Source: Phoenix dactylifera (lineage: Eukaryota > Streptophyta > Magnoliopsida > Arecales > Arecaceae). Taken from it: a stretch of DNA of 64,000 nt. Where the stretch lies: positions 38,621,410 through 38,685,409 of the forward strand of contig NC_052392.1 of NCBI RefSeq assembly GCF_009389715.1. Reading direction: 5' to 3'. The translations under genes were made by a program, and so were the position numbers. The notes under the pieces were generated by a model, which saw nothing but the letters and a program-made list of their open reading frames with translations, had not been told where the DNA came from and made no database searches. Shown here piece after piece: positions 13,101 through 23,636 of the stretch (position 1 is the first letter of the stretch; each line of letters starts with the position of its first letter).

Positions 13101-14955
13101 GCAGGTGGCCTGATCTGCATCTAGAGAGATGCAAAAACTTGAACTGGTGGGCGGGTATGGACCTAAAATGTTAAACCTGGTTCTAAGATTGAGTCAAGTA
13201 TGGTCTTGCAAAACTATAATTGATCCTCCATGAATGCTTGACCATGCACATATTCATGATGCCAAATATATCATATAAATTAGAATCAGCCCAAAGCCAA
13301 CAAACAATCACTCAACGAATGGGCCAGGGCTGGGAAAAAAACACAAATCTGAAGATAATATATTCACCATCAGATATATCGTACCCAGACTGAATTTGAT
13401 CCTTTATCCTCATGTTCTGCCACTAAGAAATGGGTGACTGTGATGAAAGGAAATGGCATTTCATGTACTTTACATCTTTTGGGTGTAAGATTTTACTTGG
13501 ACAAAAAAGAGATTTCCTAGAACCAACCTAAGGTTGGTATTCTGGATCTGATATTAACCGTAGTGGCATCCAAGCCACTATTAAGCCTGAACCTAAATAA
13601 ATATGGTGTGCCTATAATTTTGCACCAAAAGAGGATGTTAGAGCAGGAACCACTGCTACCTTTTGTTACTAGCATCAAAGAGTAGAAGCGAGGGCGAGAG
13701 ATCATTATATTAGAATCAGTTCCCTCAGTTGGTGTATCGTGAAGCTTTTTTCTTTTCTTTACTTCTTCATAAATAGGAAAAGAAAATTCCAAACCCATAT
13801 GTATAACTGGATCAAGACCGTGTTTAAAGCTTATGCAGTATACTTCAAAAAGAATAAAATAAAATAGAATAAATGCACTTGTACTTACAGAACGATGAAT
13901 TGATGCACATTATGAGCATGCATGAAGACAGATAACATTCTATTAATTAAAGATATTAATTCTAGATAATTTTAACGGTTCAAGAGAGTTTCAAGCCTAT
14001 TATATAGGAAACTTACAAAGCCCATATTAGAGGCCTAAGTTGTAGGCATACAAAAAATAACAAACAAGAGTCCTATACTTATGCAAGAATGAATTAATCT
14101 ATAGTACAGGAATGAATAGTGTATGAACATGTAAAGATAGTTTATCTTTTGCTCATCGATGCTAAAATTAATGCATACAAGAAAAGTTATCAGTTAATCC
14201 TAGAAATTGTCTGTTGTCAAGCATGGGACTTCATAGCAATAATGATTAGTTGAAGAGTATTACTTAGCAGAGGATATGCTGTTGATAAAATTGATGGCAA
14301 ATTCACCCATCTAACGGCGGTAGTAAGGTCATTACAGCATGAAGAAGAAACCGAACAATGAAATGCTAGACAATCTAAACATATAACATGCAAAGCATAA
14401 ATCAAGGAAAAAGAAAGCAGGATAGTACAAAGAAAAAAAACCAACTTTGTCCAGTTTCTCAAAAGAATCTTTTCTCCGAGGCAGCCAACCTCTCACTGCC
14501 TCCCTTGCCACATTTGTTAGCCAGGAAGGCCACCCTGCCGCCACATGCTCCCCTTCAAACCCATTCGGCACGGTGGAGATTGCCAAATTGGAATCTTTGT
14601 CAATTCCAGTACCCACAGTTTTCAAATCGGGCTTCACTCTATCTGCCTTAACATCCAACGAAGCTTGTCGCCGATACCGGCCGCCCTTACAAGTCCAATC
14701 AACAGCCACTGCTGCCTTCTCCCGATCATCCGGCAAGAGTGGTGGCGCACTGATTGCATTCTCCTGAGACTTAGGTATGAGCCTTGTCGTGCCGCCGTCG
14801 ATTCCGACCCTCGGATCAGCATCTGCACCTGCTACTGAGACTTCCTCTCTCTTTGACGAAGAAACCAATCGCTTCAAGGACTTCTTTGAGTCTTTGCGCC
14901 GCCGGGCCTCACCCTGCTCGTCATGGCTGATTCCTTTGGAGGAGACGCAGCCCAT
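4115..14955 (-). CDS. CDK-like protein kinase (At1g54610/IBS1-like), N-myristoylated
   Basis: Eight exons (coding order): 14955-14446, 10096-9812, 9704-9387, 8709-8482, 7639-7539, 7358-7271, 5726-5220, 4327-4115. They give about 749 aa in frame throughout. The start is the ATG of MGCVSSKG (N-myristoylation signal plus palmitoylatable Cys3). An in-frame TAG lies 12-15 bases upstream and no in-frame ATG lies between. The plant-specific N-terminus ends AAGWPSWLTNVAREAVRGWL. Kinase core: glycine loop GQGTYS (172-177), Lys194, Glu212 in the C-helix, HRD Asp289, DFG Asp307, T-loop Thr323, and PPE in place of APE (333-335). The C-terminal ~240 aa are Ser/Asn-rich and basic, without a known domain. 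This matches the plant CDK-related family (IBS1, At1g54610) of membrane-anchored Ser/Thr kinases. A long first intron (4.35 kb) separates the membrane anchor from the kinase exons. Confidence 0.92.
6225..6430. repeat. GTACC/GGTAC-rich dispersed repeat in kinase intron 6
   Basis: About 200 bases are crowded with GGTAC, GTACC and GGTAT words, for example CGGTACCGGTATGG and TACTCGGTACGCTCC. A related stretch lies at 18505-18625. It is probably a degraded mobile repeat inserted in the intron between exons 6 and 7 of the kinase gene. No boundaries were identified. Confidence 0.45.
8942..9205. repeat. Local duplications in kinase intron 3
   Basis: The words AGAATATATGCCTACAAA (about 8941 and 9019) and GATCTCTTGCAATCTAATAT (about 8973 and 9176) each occur twice within 270 bases. 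This is a small interleaved duplication inside the intron between kinase exons 3 and 4. Confidence 0.6.
11538..11642. repeat. 52-bp tandem duplication in kinase intron 1
   Basis: Two copies of a 52-base unit, beginning GTAACTGCATATCCACAAAT at 11541 and 11593, stand head to tail and differ at only a few bases. They lie within the 4.35-kb first intron (10097-14445). I see no other structured element in that intron. Confidence 0.75.
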
Positions 14956-14967
14956 AAGCTCCAACAA

Positions 14968-15024
14968 CTATCTCCCCTTCCCCAACGTATCACTTCGAGC
15001 GTTAAAATTGGAGTTGCGATGCAT
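14968..15024 (-). promoter_or_regulatory. 18-codon upstream ORF of the kinase gene
   Basis: An ATG at 15024 (- strand) opens 18 codons, MHRNSNFNARSDTLGKGR, and ends at TAG 14970-14968, twelve bases before the kinase ATG. It is in the same frame as the kinase, so this TAG also proves that the kinase frame cannot start further upstream on this exon. If the leader is unspliced, the uORF could damp translation. Confidence 0.45.
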
Positions 15025-15534
15025 TAATTGAAGTACAGGAGCCTCAATTCTCACTACGGAGCTGGGAATCCTAAATCCAACAGAAAGAAGCCCTAAAAGA
15101 CTCCTTCAGTTGTGAAACCCGAGAGAACTCCCTCAACAAAAATTCGTTCTTTACACCCTTCTCCTAAATTTGAAAAACATTAATTCCAAATCCAAAATCC
15201 TTGAAAAGATGAACCACAACCAACAAGAATTCTACAGATAGGGAAATCGGGCGAGGATCACCGGAATTCGATCAAAATCTAATCTTACCGCGCGAGTTCT
15301 CCGTATTGAGCCTCAATGCACCATTTTTTGGCTTTTTTTTCCTCAATTTTTCAGATCAAAATTTCTCAATTCCTCACACTCTCTCTCCCCTTTCTCTCTC
15401 ACCCCCACTCTCCCTTTCTATTCTTCGAAAATCAAAAAAAAAAAAAAAAATCAAAGATTAGACCAATGAAAGAGATAGAAAGCGACCAAAAAAATCAAAA
15501 AACTTCACAAAAAAACAGAAAAATACAGAAAAGA

Positions 15535-15536
<2 letters not shown>
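15025..15536. other. Kinase 5' leader and proximal promoter
   Basis: This is the leader/promoter side of the kinase gene (- strand). It contains long A and CT runs (about 15380-15450). The leader may contain a short intron (donor-like GGTAAGAT near 15290, acceptor-like CTGTAG near 15237), but this is uncertain. I see no other gene. Confidence 0.4.

Positions 15537-15590
<54 letters not shown>
15537..15590. repeat. (AT)27 microsatellite
   Basis: An uninterrupted 54-base AT dinucleotide run, about 580 bases upstream of the kinase start codon. It is likely length-polymorphic. Confidence 0.97.
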
Positions 15591-15593
<3 letters not shown>

Positions 15594-17149
15594 AAGGGGG
15601 AAAAAAGAGAGAAAAATAAGATTGGGAAAAAATGGACAGGATTTTACGGAACCCGCGAAGCCTAAAAACGCGCGGAGCCGAGAAATATTAGTTGGGATAC
15701 GGCCCGAGAGTAGACGGGATTTGCTTCTGGTTTTTCGGGATTTTTTTGGTTTCGCCAAGCGGGGAGGAGGTAACGCGAGAACGACGTTCCCGTGCGAGCG
15801 GCGTAACGAACACCGCCACGTCTCTTGAGTGAAGGAAGCGGCGGAATTCAGCGTACCACCGCAATATCTTATTGGAAACCACGAGCGAAACCCCCTACGC
15901 AATTGCTTGTGTTGATGAAAACCTCGTCAATTATATAAAAGAAAGCTCCCCCGCATTAGAATTCTTAGTGATTCAATGACCCTGAGATATATATTTGTAA
16001 ACGCCCTAACTTCAACAATAATAATTAGTATAATATAGTCAGTGAATCTATCCAAATCTTACAAAAAAAATCATTATTCTGGACCTGTGATCCAATCAAG
16101 ATTACTAATGAATAACAAATCAAGATTAATAATTTTTATTTATACTAGTAAGGTTCGCCGTTGCACGAATTTCTTTTTTAACTAAAAGAGCACACGCCTT
16201 TTCTAAAATAGATATAGCTAATAAAAATTATCATTAAAAAGCTAAATCCTATATGAGGTAGGTCTCGAATCTTACATCAATTTTTTTTTCAAATACTCTA
16301 TCTAATTCTTTTTGGATTGAGAGATGCGCTTGATCAAAGCCTTTCTATTTAGAGACCCAAATGATAGAATTTTGTCCTTATTTTTTGATATACTTTATCT
16401 TTTATAAGGTGGCTTATGTTTTCGAATTACTCAATTTTAAAATAAAATATTACTTCATTACCGCAAAGAAAAAAAGAAAAAGATGACCTCAATCTAGCAT
16501 CGTACAGCAAAATTATGCCTCCAAATGTTTAATACGTGATTTGGCTTTTCAATTTTGTGGATCTCACTTCTAGATCTTGTCCAATCCTCTTCGTAGTTGC
16601 CGAGGTGGTACATATCAAATTTAGAAATCCTGCCGAATCAATCTAGGATTGAAAATTTATTGGCTAGTGCTTCACTCTTATTTTCATTTCTAAGAGCAGG
16701 AATTGACCTAACTAATGATGTAGAATGGTATATTATAGAATAAAGCACATGTAAAGTAGTGGAGTAAGAATGTTTTCTTTTGTTTTAAAGAACCTCCATT
16801 TATAAGATTTATAAGTATAATTTGATGTATTGTGCAGTGCAATTTGCATGTAATTTATTTCCGGTGGAGAATCCAAGTCATGTTAGTTGTGGCCATGATA
16901 ACCCACATAAAGCCACCACTACTAGATACGACATATGTACAAAACTAATTGTCTTTATATGTAGGCTCTTTGTAACCCAACAATTAGCTTTTGAATGAAT
17001 TATTTAGAAACTATCATTATTTTTTTATACCAAAATCTTGTAGAAAATCCACACACTTTGTGATAATATGTAGAATAGCATGATCAATTGTGGAATAAGA
17101 TTGGCCAGTCCAAGATCACCAAGAATAGGCATCAATAGTAATATAGAAA
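15591..17149. other. Intergenic: GC-rich patch, then AT-rich DNA
   Basis: About 15640-15900 is unusually CG-rich for its surroundings, perhaps part of the kinase promoter. From 15900 the sequence is AT-rich with no credible gene. Around 16140-16180 a motif close to ACTAG...GCCGTTGCACGA recalls plant transposon ends, but no partner end was found. Confidence 0.4.
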
Positions 17150-17575
17150 ATGATTGTGAGAAGAGTAAAATTGAGGAGAATAAATTTGGAGAGAGAGAAT
17201 AAATTAATTTTTATTAGTAAATAAACTTGCAAAAACAGGATCAAAATTCTTGGCTTCTGCTCTAGGAATCTCTCATGAAATCTCTCTCCAATAGTGCACA
17301 ATCCAAAAACCAGAGTACCCAGCCTCCCTTTACATAAAAATAAAGACTACTCTTCTTCAAACTTGAATGAGGAGAGTATCGATTGCTTATCTAAAATAAG
17401 ACCTCTCAAAGCCTATCAAAACTAAGACTTCAACTTTATTTCAACTATCCTACTAAAAGATAAAATACCTGTCATAGATTGCATACATTGGAATAACTAC
17501 CTAGAATAATAGTGGAATAAATAACAACTAGGAATATGACCCTAGCTAAACTAAGACTCACAATAAAATACCAAC
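17150..17575 (-). mobile_element. Probable LTR of a decayed retrotransposon (- strand)
   Basis: Read on the - strand, a purine-rich tract (GAGGTGGAGGGT, 17574-17586 region) is followed by TTGGTATTTTATTGTGAGTC and about 400 bases that look like an LTR. It includes a leader-like stretch with repeated CTCTCTCC and ends near ACTCTTCTCACAATCA. A polypurine tract next to TTGGTATTTTATTGTGAGTC is a common plant Copia 3'-LTR junction. No second LTR was found, so the element is truncated. Confidence 0.4.
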
Positions 17576-18500
17576 CCTCCACCTCATTGCGAAGTCCATG
17601 CTGACAACTCTATACAAGCAACTTCTTATGGAGTAGTTTCTCATTGCTCCCTTCCCTCTGGTGTGCGCCAAAGTCGATGATGACTCCGATACTTCCTCTT
17701 AGCATTGACAACATTGCACCTAGACTAGTTCACATCTCTTGTACATTTACAACCTCGAACTTATATAATCTAGACACACCTATGCAATCTCATCAGCATA
17801 AGTTGCATGTGTCACCTTGTCATACTTGTGCTTTGATATGCATTCATTTTTACTCGAATGCATGCCCATCTCTAGCATATCTACACCCATATGGCTTAGT
17901 CTATCATATTCTATAGCTCCATGCACTTGCACGTAACAAGCTCCCTCTAAACATGGATGAGTCTTCAAATTTAGCAAACTTTTCCATCTCATGAATAATT
18001 AGATCACTATAAATTACCTCCACATCCTACACAATTTCTATATAAGCCTTATCCATAAGCTTTGGCTTATCATCCTCAAGGATGACTAAATCATAACAAG
18101 AAATATTTATATCTAGGATAGCTTCTGCATCGTTTTGCATGAATAGTCTTGCAAACTATACTCCTAACGAACCGTAGAATCTATCCTCTATAGCTACCTC
18201 AAAATCTAACTATGATTCCTAACCAACTAACTCTTCAAGTTTGGAGAAAACTCTAAAAACAACTAGTTCACCTTTCTTGCACTTCAAAAACTAAAATTGT
18301 GACCCCAAGCTTTCCTGAACTCCTTAATATGCATAATCTTTTTCTCATCTACTACAATTAAAAGACAAAACATTACTCTAGCAAATTTGATTCTTCACTT
18401 TCTTCTTGCATTTGTATAATTGGATGGCATCACCATTTCTAAGCTCTTAACAATCTCCCACAAATCTTGCTCGATCAAATACGCTAGAACTCTAATTTAA
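17576..18500 (-). mobile_element. Decayed internal region next to the LTR
   Basis: This lies on the internal side of the putative polypurine tract. It has no long frame on either strand (best about 90 codons) and shows no recognisable gag, protease, integrase or reverse-transcriptase motif. It is called an element remnant only because of its position. Confidence 0.3.
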
Positions 18501-18504
18501 TTTC

Positions 18505-18625
18505 ACATCAGTATGCAGTCTCGTACCGTACCAACACTCGGTACGTCTCGCCATTTCGTAGCGCATATCGACATTGTAATAGAATGGTACCAGTACAGAA
18601 TCCAGTACCGAGATGGTGAATTTGA
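18505..18625. repeat. Second GTACC-rich repeat copy
   Basis: It carries CGTACCGTACCAACACTCGG, TACGTCTCGCC and ATGGTACCAGTACAGAAT, resembling the repeat at 6225-6430 but shorter. It is probably a fragment of the same dispersed family. Confidence 0.45.
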
Positions 18626-20673
18626 TTCTCACCAAACTAAAACATACAATGAACTAGCAGCACATTTTAATATAGTCTAGCAACTAAATAACGGTCAGCT
18701 TGAAATTGAAAATGCATATTTATATGTATGGCAATAGCTAATGCAATTGGGTTGTTGTTTAGATTTACTATAAGATAGAAACTATGTTTCCACTTTAAAC
18801 CCATCTAACATAGGCAACAGATTTCGCGATTAGCATACTCCTCATACCATGTTAAATGATAGAACAAAAGTTTGGTGAGACAACCACATTCTAATCTCAA
18901 AATCTATGGTGTATGGCATGCGAGTTTGAAGTGGATATAATCCCAATCTCGGATCAAATTTTTTTACTTGGCAGCAAATCTATGTAGCATAACTCACATT
19001 ACACCTCAAAATTCAAGGAGGCCAACACGATTGCAACACCAGCCAAGTAATTTTTTACTGAGAGCTCTGGTCTGTAAACCATTTATCATGATGGCAGTAT
19101 TGACATTGGTAGGGACGAGATAAACCATTACGATGGTCGTTAAAAGTTTGTAGTAAGCAGTAACCATACGATAAATTGTCATGGAGAATAATATTTAATT
19201 AAGGAAATGCTGTTTATTTTTTAACAAATGAATAGTATAATAATGATCATAATCATCCATTTTCTTAATAAAAAAATATTTAGAGATAAAAGTATATTGA
19301 TATCCTCAATGATAATGCTTCGATGCTTTAGGTAAAAAAAATAAGCAGCACTCGAAAAAAAATTGTGGACAATATATTTACTCATGGCCGATGACTTATG
19401 CCACAACCCATGATCTCACCAAAAAAAGATTAGTCGAAAAGTATTTTTTGAATTTATTTATTCCATATAAATACTCAAGATCTATTCAGCGAAAAATCCA
19501 CGTGGGACTAAACACATGCACCCTCACAACTTTATTCCATGGTTTAATTTTTTTCCCTCGATACCTATTTGACTTGTGAGGACTCATGGTGGAGTAGGTT
19601 TTAGGTTCACATTTAATTAAACATCAAGCTTTAGGGAAAGGACCACCGGAAGACAAGGCAATGATATAGTACTTTTTGGAAGTGCAAGGCAATTATGTGG
19701 TAACTTCCAAGATAAAGTTGCTTTTGATGTATCTGAAAAATAAAATAAAGTGTTGTTAACTCCTGAAGTGGGCTCCTTCATTGTTCCCTTCACATATAGC
19801 TGGTCATCAATTGCTAGCTAAGGGCCATAGGCAAGGCTTGAAAAACCAAAAGAAGTTTCCCCCTCTCTCTCTCAGTCTATCTTATGGGTCGATTCGGAAT
19901 TTTCCAGCCCAAATTGGGAACTAATCACAAGTCCAGTTCAGTGAGATCGAAAACCAAAAGAATTCGAGTTCAAGATTTGATAAATATGAAAAGCTCAAAT
20001 GAACAATATGTACCCGCGGTATCCAACTAATTGCTTTCAATGTAATTCCCACTTTTATTTTTATTTTTTGAAAAATATCTTTAAAAATTGTGAGAACTAA
20101 CAAAAATCTAATTTTTATAATTTTGGAAAATCAAAACTAACCATGGTAACTATGGTAGCTTCACCACCATCACAGGCCACTACAACTCAAATGACTGCAA
20201 AATAAATTTTGATATCTGATTTTTTTTTTAAATAGACAGCAATTTTAGTTCTCGAAAAACTAAAGTATCCAAATCAGATGTGATGACAAATTTTACTTAA
20301 GATTTAAAAAGTTGGTGGTGGTTGCTCTCTTGGCATCAACATGAATTGCAATGACCCAAAAATAAAAGGATAATTAGATGTTTGTGGTGTTACTATCTCC
20401 AAGGTCAGAGATGCAAAGAAAGCAGATCTGAAACTTTCTTACTGTTAGTAGACACTGCCCTTTCTGGACAAAAATAGATGTCCATTATTTATGTGCAACA
20501 TTATTGAAAATATTAAAGGTACCTGAGTCATCCTGTTATATTATCCTTCTATTGAATAATTTATTCAAAGGTATTTGGCAGAAAAACCCCAATCAAGAGA
20601 ATGCCAAAATAGATGATATTCCATCAGAGGCAGCAAATTGGAAGAGAAGTTTGCTCATGATGGAGCTCATTTC
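18626..20673. other. Intergenic, no credible gene
   Basis: AT-rich DNA with only short chance frames. One short stretch (20553-20673) reads like an exon and runs into the left end of the 2.96-kb element; see the findings. Confidence 0.5.
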
Positions 20674-21210
20674 TGTCACGCCCCGGACCCGGATCCGTGA
20701 CACGGCCGTGCTATTGCCGACTACCGCCCACAATAGCACGCAGCCTCATACCTGGGTAACAGGGTAGTCAAACCAACCAAATCTTTTCATATGAAAGCAT
20801 TCTTAGTACAACATGCTGGTCAGTACCCAAATACAGAGCTTCTATGTAGTTTATGTACACAAAAGTATACTTGCTTTACCCCAAAAGAAAGAAGCCCTGA
20901 TACCAAATTAACGTGTCTCTGGCAGCTATCAGTGGTGAGGATCTGAAAGAAAAAGTAAATGAACAGATATGAGCTACACGGCTCAGTAAGTAATCATACA
21001 TAATCTTACCGGATCGAACATAATGGTAACCATGTTTATGCAGGGTTTGAGAAGCTGACATGCGTATTATCTCACAATTTATCATGGCAAAATATGTATG
21101 CTTCGAAAACAAAGCAATATTTTCAGTCAAACAGAATTTTCATAAAACATGCACATAAAACCGTGCCCTCGGCATGCCGTGGTCCATTCTCTCGGATGCT
21201 ACTGCAAAGT

Positions 21211-21301
21211 CCATTCGGCCACTGGCGGGGCCAGCTAGTCATTCTCGGCCACTAGCAAGGCCATCGAAGTTATTCTCGGCTACTAGCAAGGCCAGCTCAG
21301 T
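21211..21301. repeat. 30-31-bp tandem repeat, three copies
   Basis: Three head-to-tail units built on CATTCTCGGCCACTAGCAAG GCCA, with drift between copies, inside the 2.96-kb element. A fourth, more diverged unit may follow. Confidence 0.65.
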
Positions 21302-22376
21302 TGCATTCGATCAGTAGCATCTTTGAGCCCATTATAGTGCCTCTTGGCTAGATAGTATTTCGTTATACTAACTTGCATGCATGATTAAAATATAAGCATA
21401 ATCATGGTGCATACATGGCCATAGTTTATGAGATTAGGTAAGTTACTTATCCACAATAACATATCATGCATGAATAACACTTTAAAAACTTAACAAACAT
21501 AATACTCATATGATCCACAATAAGATTAAAATAGATTACTTACTTTCTTCACTAATCATGCATACAATTCAAATTGTATGAAAAACACTGGTTCATCTTA
21601 TAAAACGTAATACAAGATCTACGATAGGATTAAGACAGATTACTTACAGCAAATTCGTTATCCCAAGTTTCTTACGTCCTGGTGACGGATCCTGAGTCAC
21701 CTAAAAACACATTATAATAAGCATATTATTTCCTTTTTACTTGTTTGGATCCTACCCGAAATTTAGCCCAAGTCTAATGTGTTCATATTGGAGCCTTGAT
21801 TGGGTCCATATGGGTTAATTGGCCTTCTAATTGGTCATTAGGCTTAATCCCAAGTTTAATTGGGTCTGCTGGAATTAACTCCACTCAACTGGGTTCGGAC
21901 CCAAATCAATTTGGGCCTAATTTGGTTCGGATTTGACCCAATTTGTAGTTTGGGCTCGTCCGGACTTAGCCCAATTAAATTGGGCTCGGGTTCAGGTTCA
22001 ATTGGGTTCAGATCCCACTCAATCCCTCATCCGGGCTCACCCAACTAGATTGGGTCCGGTTTAATTGGGTTTACTTAACCCATTTCGATTTTTAGGCTTA
22101 ACGGGTTGCGGGTTCGGATGTGGATCCGAACCCGATTTCGGCCCGTTAACCCACTCTTTTCTTTTCTCTTCTCTTTTTCTTTCTTTTCTTTTCTTTTTGT
22201 TTCTCTTTTTCTTTCTTTTTCTTCACCGTTTCTTCTTCTTTTTTTTTTCTTCTCCTTCCCGAAGCTTCCTTTCATCCCGATCTCCCATTCCTCCTCTCCT
22301 CTCCTCTCCGGCAAAGGGAGGTCGATGGTCTCCTCCTCACGGGGAGGGGGTCGGACCGCGATCGGCGACGCCCGCA

Positions 22377-22475
22377 GCCGAGCTCTCGGCTTCCTCGATC
22401 GAGCCCGCGGCCGAGCTCTCGGCTTCCCCGGCCAAGCCCGCGGCCGAGCTCTCGGCTTCCCCGGCCGAGCCCGCA
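22377..22475. repeat. 33-bp GC-rich tandem repeat, three copies
   Basis: Three 33-base units begin GCCGAGCTCTCGGCTTCC at 22377, 22410 and 22443. The unit is a multiple of three, so all frames stay open across it, which explains the overlapping long frames here. It holds the perfect palindrome GCCGAGCTCTCGGC. It lies inside the 2.96-kb element. Confidence 0.85.
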
Positions 22476-23636
22476 CCGGCGACGCTCACGGCCGTACACG
22501 GGCAAGTCCCCTCCTCCTCTCCTTTTTCTCTCTCTCCTTGGTTCCGATCGGAAACCCTAGCCATTTCGGCCGGTCCTCCGGCCTTCTTCTTCTCCTCCGG
22601 CCGGATCTACGGCCTCTTCCTCCTCTCTCTTTCTTTCTTTCTTTCTTTCTTCTTCCCTTCTTCCTTTTCTTTTCTTTGGTCCTTCCCTCCGGCACCACCG
22701 CCTCTTGCCGGAGAGGAGGCAGTGGTCCGGCCGGGGCTGGCGGCCTTGTGGCCACGCCGGTTGCCGGCTCAACCTGACCGGCGGCCCGGGGCTGCCCTCC
22801 GAGCCCTAGAGTAGCCGCAGCCGAGGCTGCGGTGCCCTGCAGGCGGCTCGGCCCGAGTGGTCATCGGGCCTGGCCTTGGGCCGCGGCCATTCTCAGGCCG
22901 GTCCGAGGTCTATGGGTCCGGCCCGTGACCCTTCTCCCTTCTGCCGGTCTCCTCCTCTCTGTCCCATAGTTGAAACAGAGGGGAGAATACCCCACAGAGG
23001 GTTTCTCCACTCCCTAAAATTTTATTAAAAAGGGGCCTCTTACCTGGATTTTTGCCGGTTACCGTTGGGCAGTTCTTCCCCCTGGTAGTCCCTCCTTCCT
23101 CTTGGAGCTTCAGGGCTCCTTCGCCTTCGGCTCCAGGGCTTCGGCTCTCTGTGTTCTAGGGGGTCTGTGATTTTTGGTTACCGGCAGAGGCTTATATAAT
23201 TTGTTTGAGGGATGAGGCTTCCTCTGAGAGGTCCCATCCTCTCCTAATTTCCTCCTTGCTCCGGGACTGACAGCTGCTTCCCCCGGTCTCAGGCGCGCCG
23301 GAATCGGCTGCCAGTAGGGGGTTGAGGTGGCGGCTCCAGGTTTTGCATGGCTGGGGGCCCCTCAGTGAGGTCCCATCCCCCCTGCCCTCTTAGCTCCGGG
23401 AGCTTCCAGCTGCCCCCCCTTGCTCTGCCGTTGCGTCTGGCCTTGCCACGTGGGGCATGAGGTGGCCCTCCCCTGTCGGCCAATTGTGGCCTCATCCTTT
23501 CTCTTCTCAGCATGATGTGGCAACCTCTTCCCGGTTGTCACTCTAATAGTACTGCCCACAGTAAAAATTTGGGCCCAAACCCCTAACTGGGCCTACTTCT
23601 TATTGGGCCTAGTAGGTTGTGGGCCCGGACATTACA

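Larger units (their letters stand above)
20674..23636. mobile_element. 2.96-kb TG...CA element, solo-LTR-like
   Basis: The left end is TGTCACGCCCCGGACCCG and the right end is GGGCCCGGACATTACA. The ends are inverted relatives of each other (TGTCACGCCCCGG against TGTAATGTCCGGG) and fit plant Gypsy-type long-LTR termini. Flanking pentamers are ATTTC (20669-20673) and ATTTT (23637-23641), a near-match target duplication. Within it are many GGGTTCGGACCC-like words, a GC-rich 22250-23500 part, two tandem repeats and CTTT runs. Read on the - strand, about 200 bases before its end, is TTGGTATCAGGGC, similar to the initiator-Met tRNA primer site. Open frames inside are low-complexity and not credible genes. 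A solo LTR, or a non-autonomous element, is the best reading. Confidence 0.55.

Noticed and set aside
15316-15902. Frames running through the (AT)27 repeat
   Set aside because: They are created by Tyr-Ile codons of the microsatellite.
17644-17992. Short frames next to the putative LTR
   Set aside because: No gag-pol motifs; length and composition are as expected by chance.
22065-22814. Open frames of 220-250 codons in a GC-rich part
   Set aside because: They are low-complexity, driven by CT runs and the 33-bp repeat inside a mobile element, and frames are open on both strands at once.
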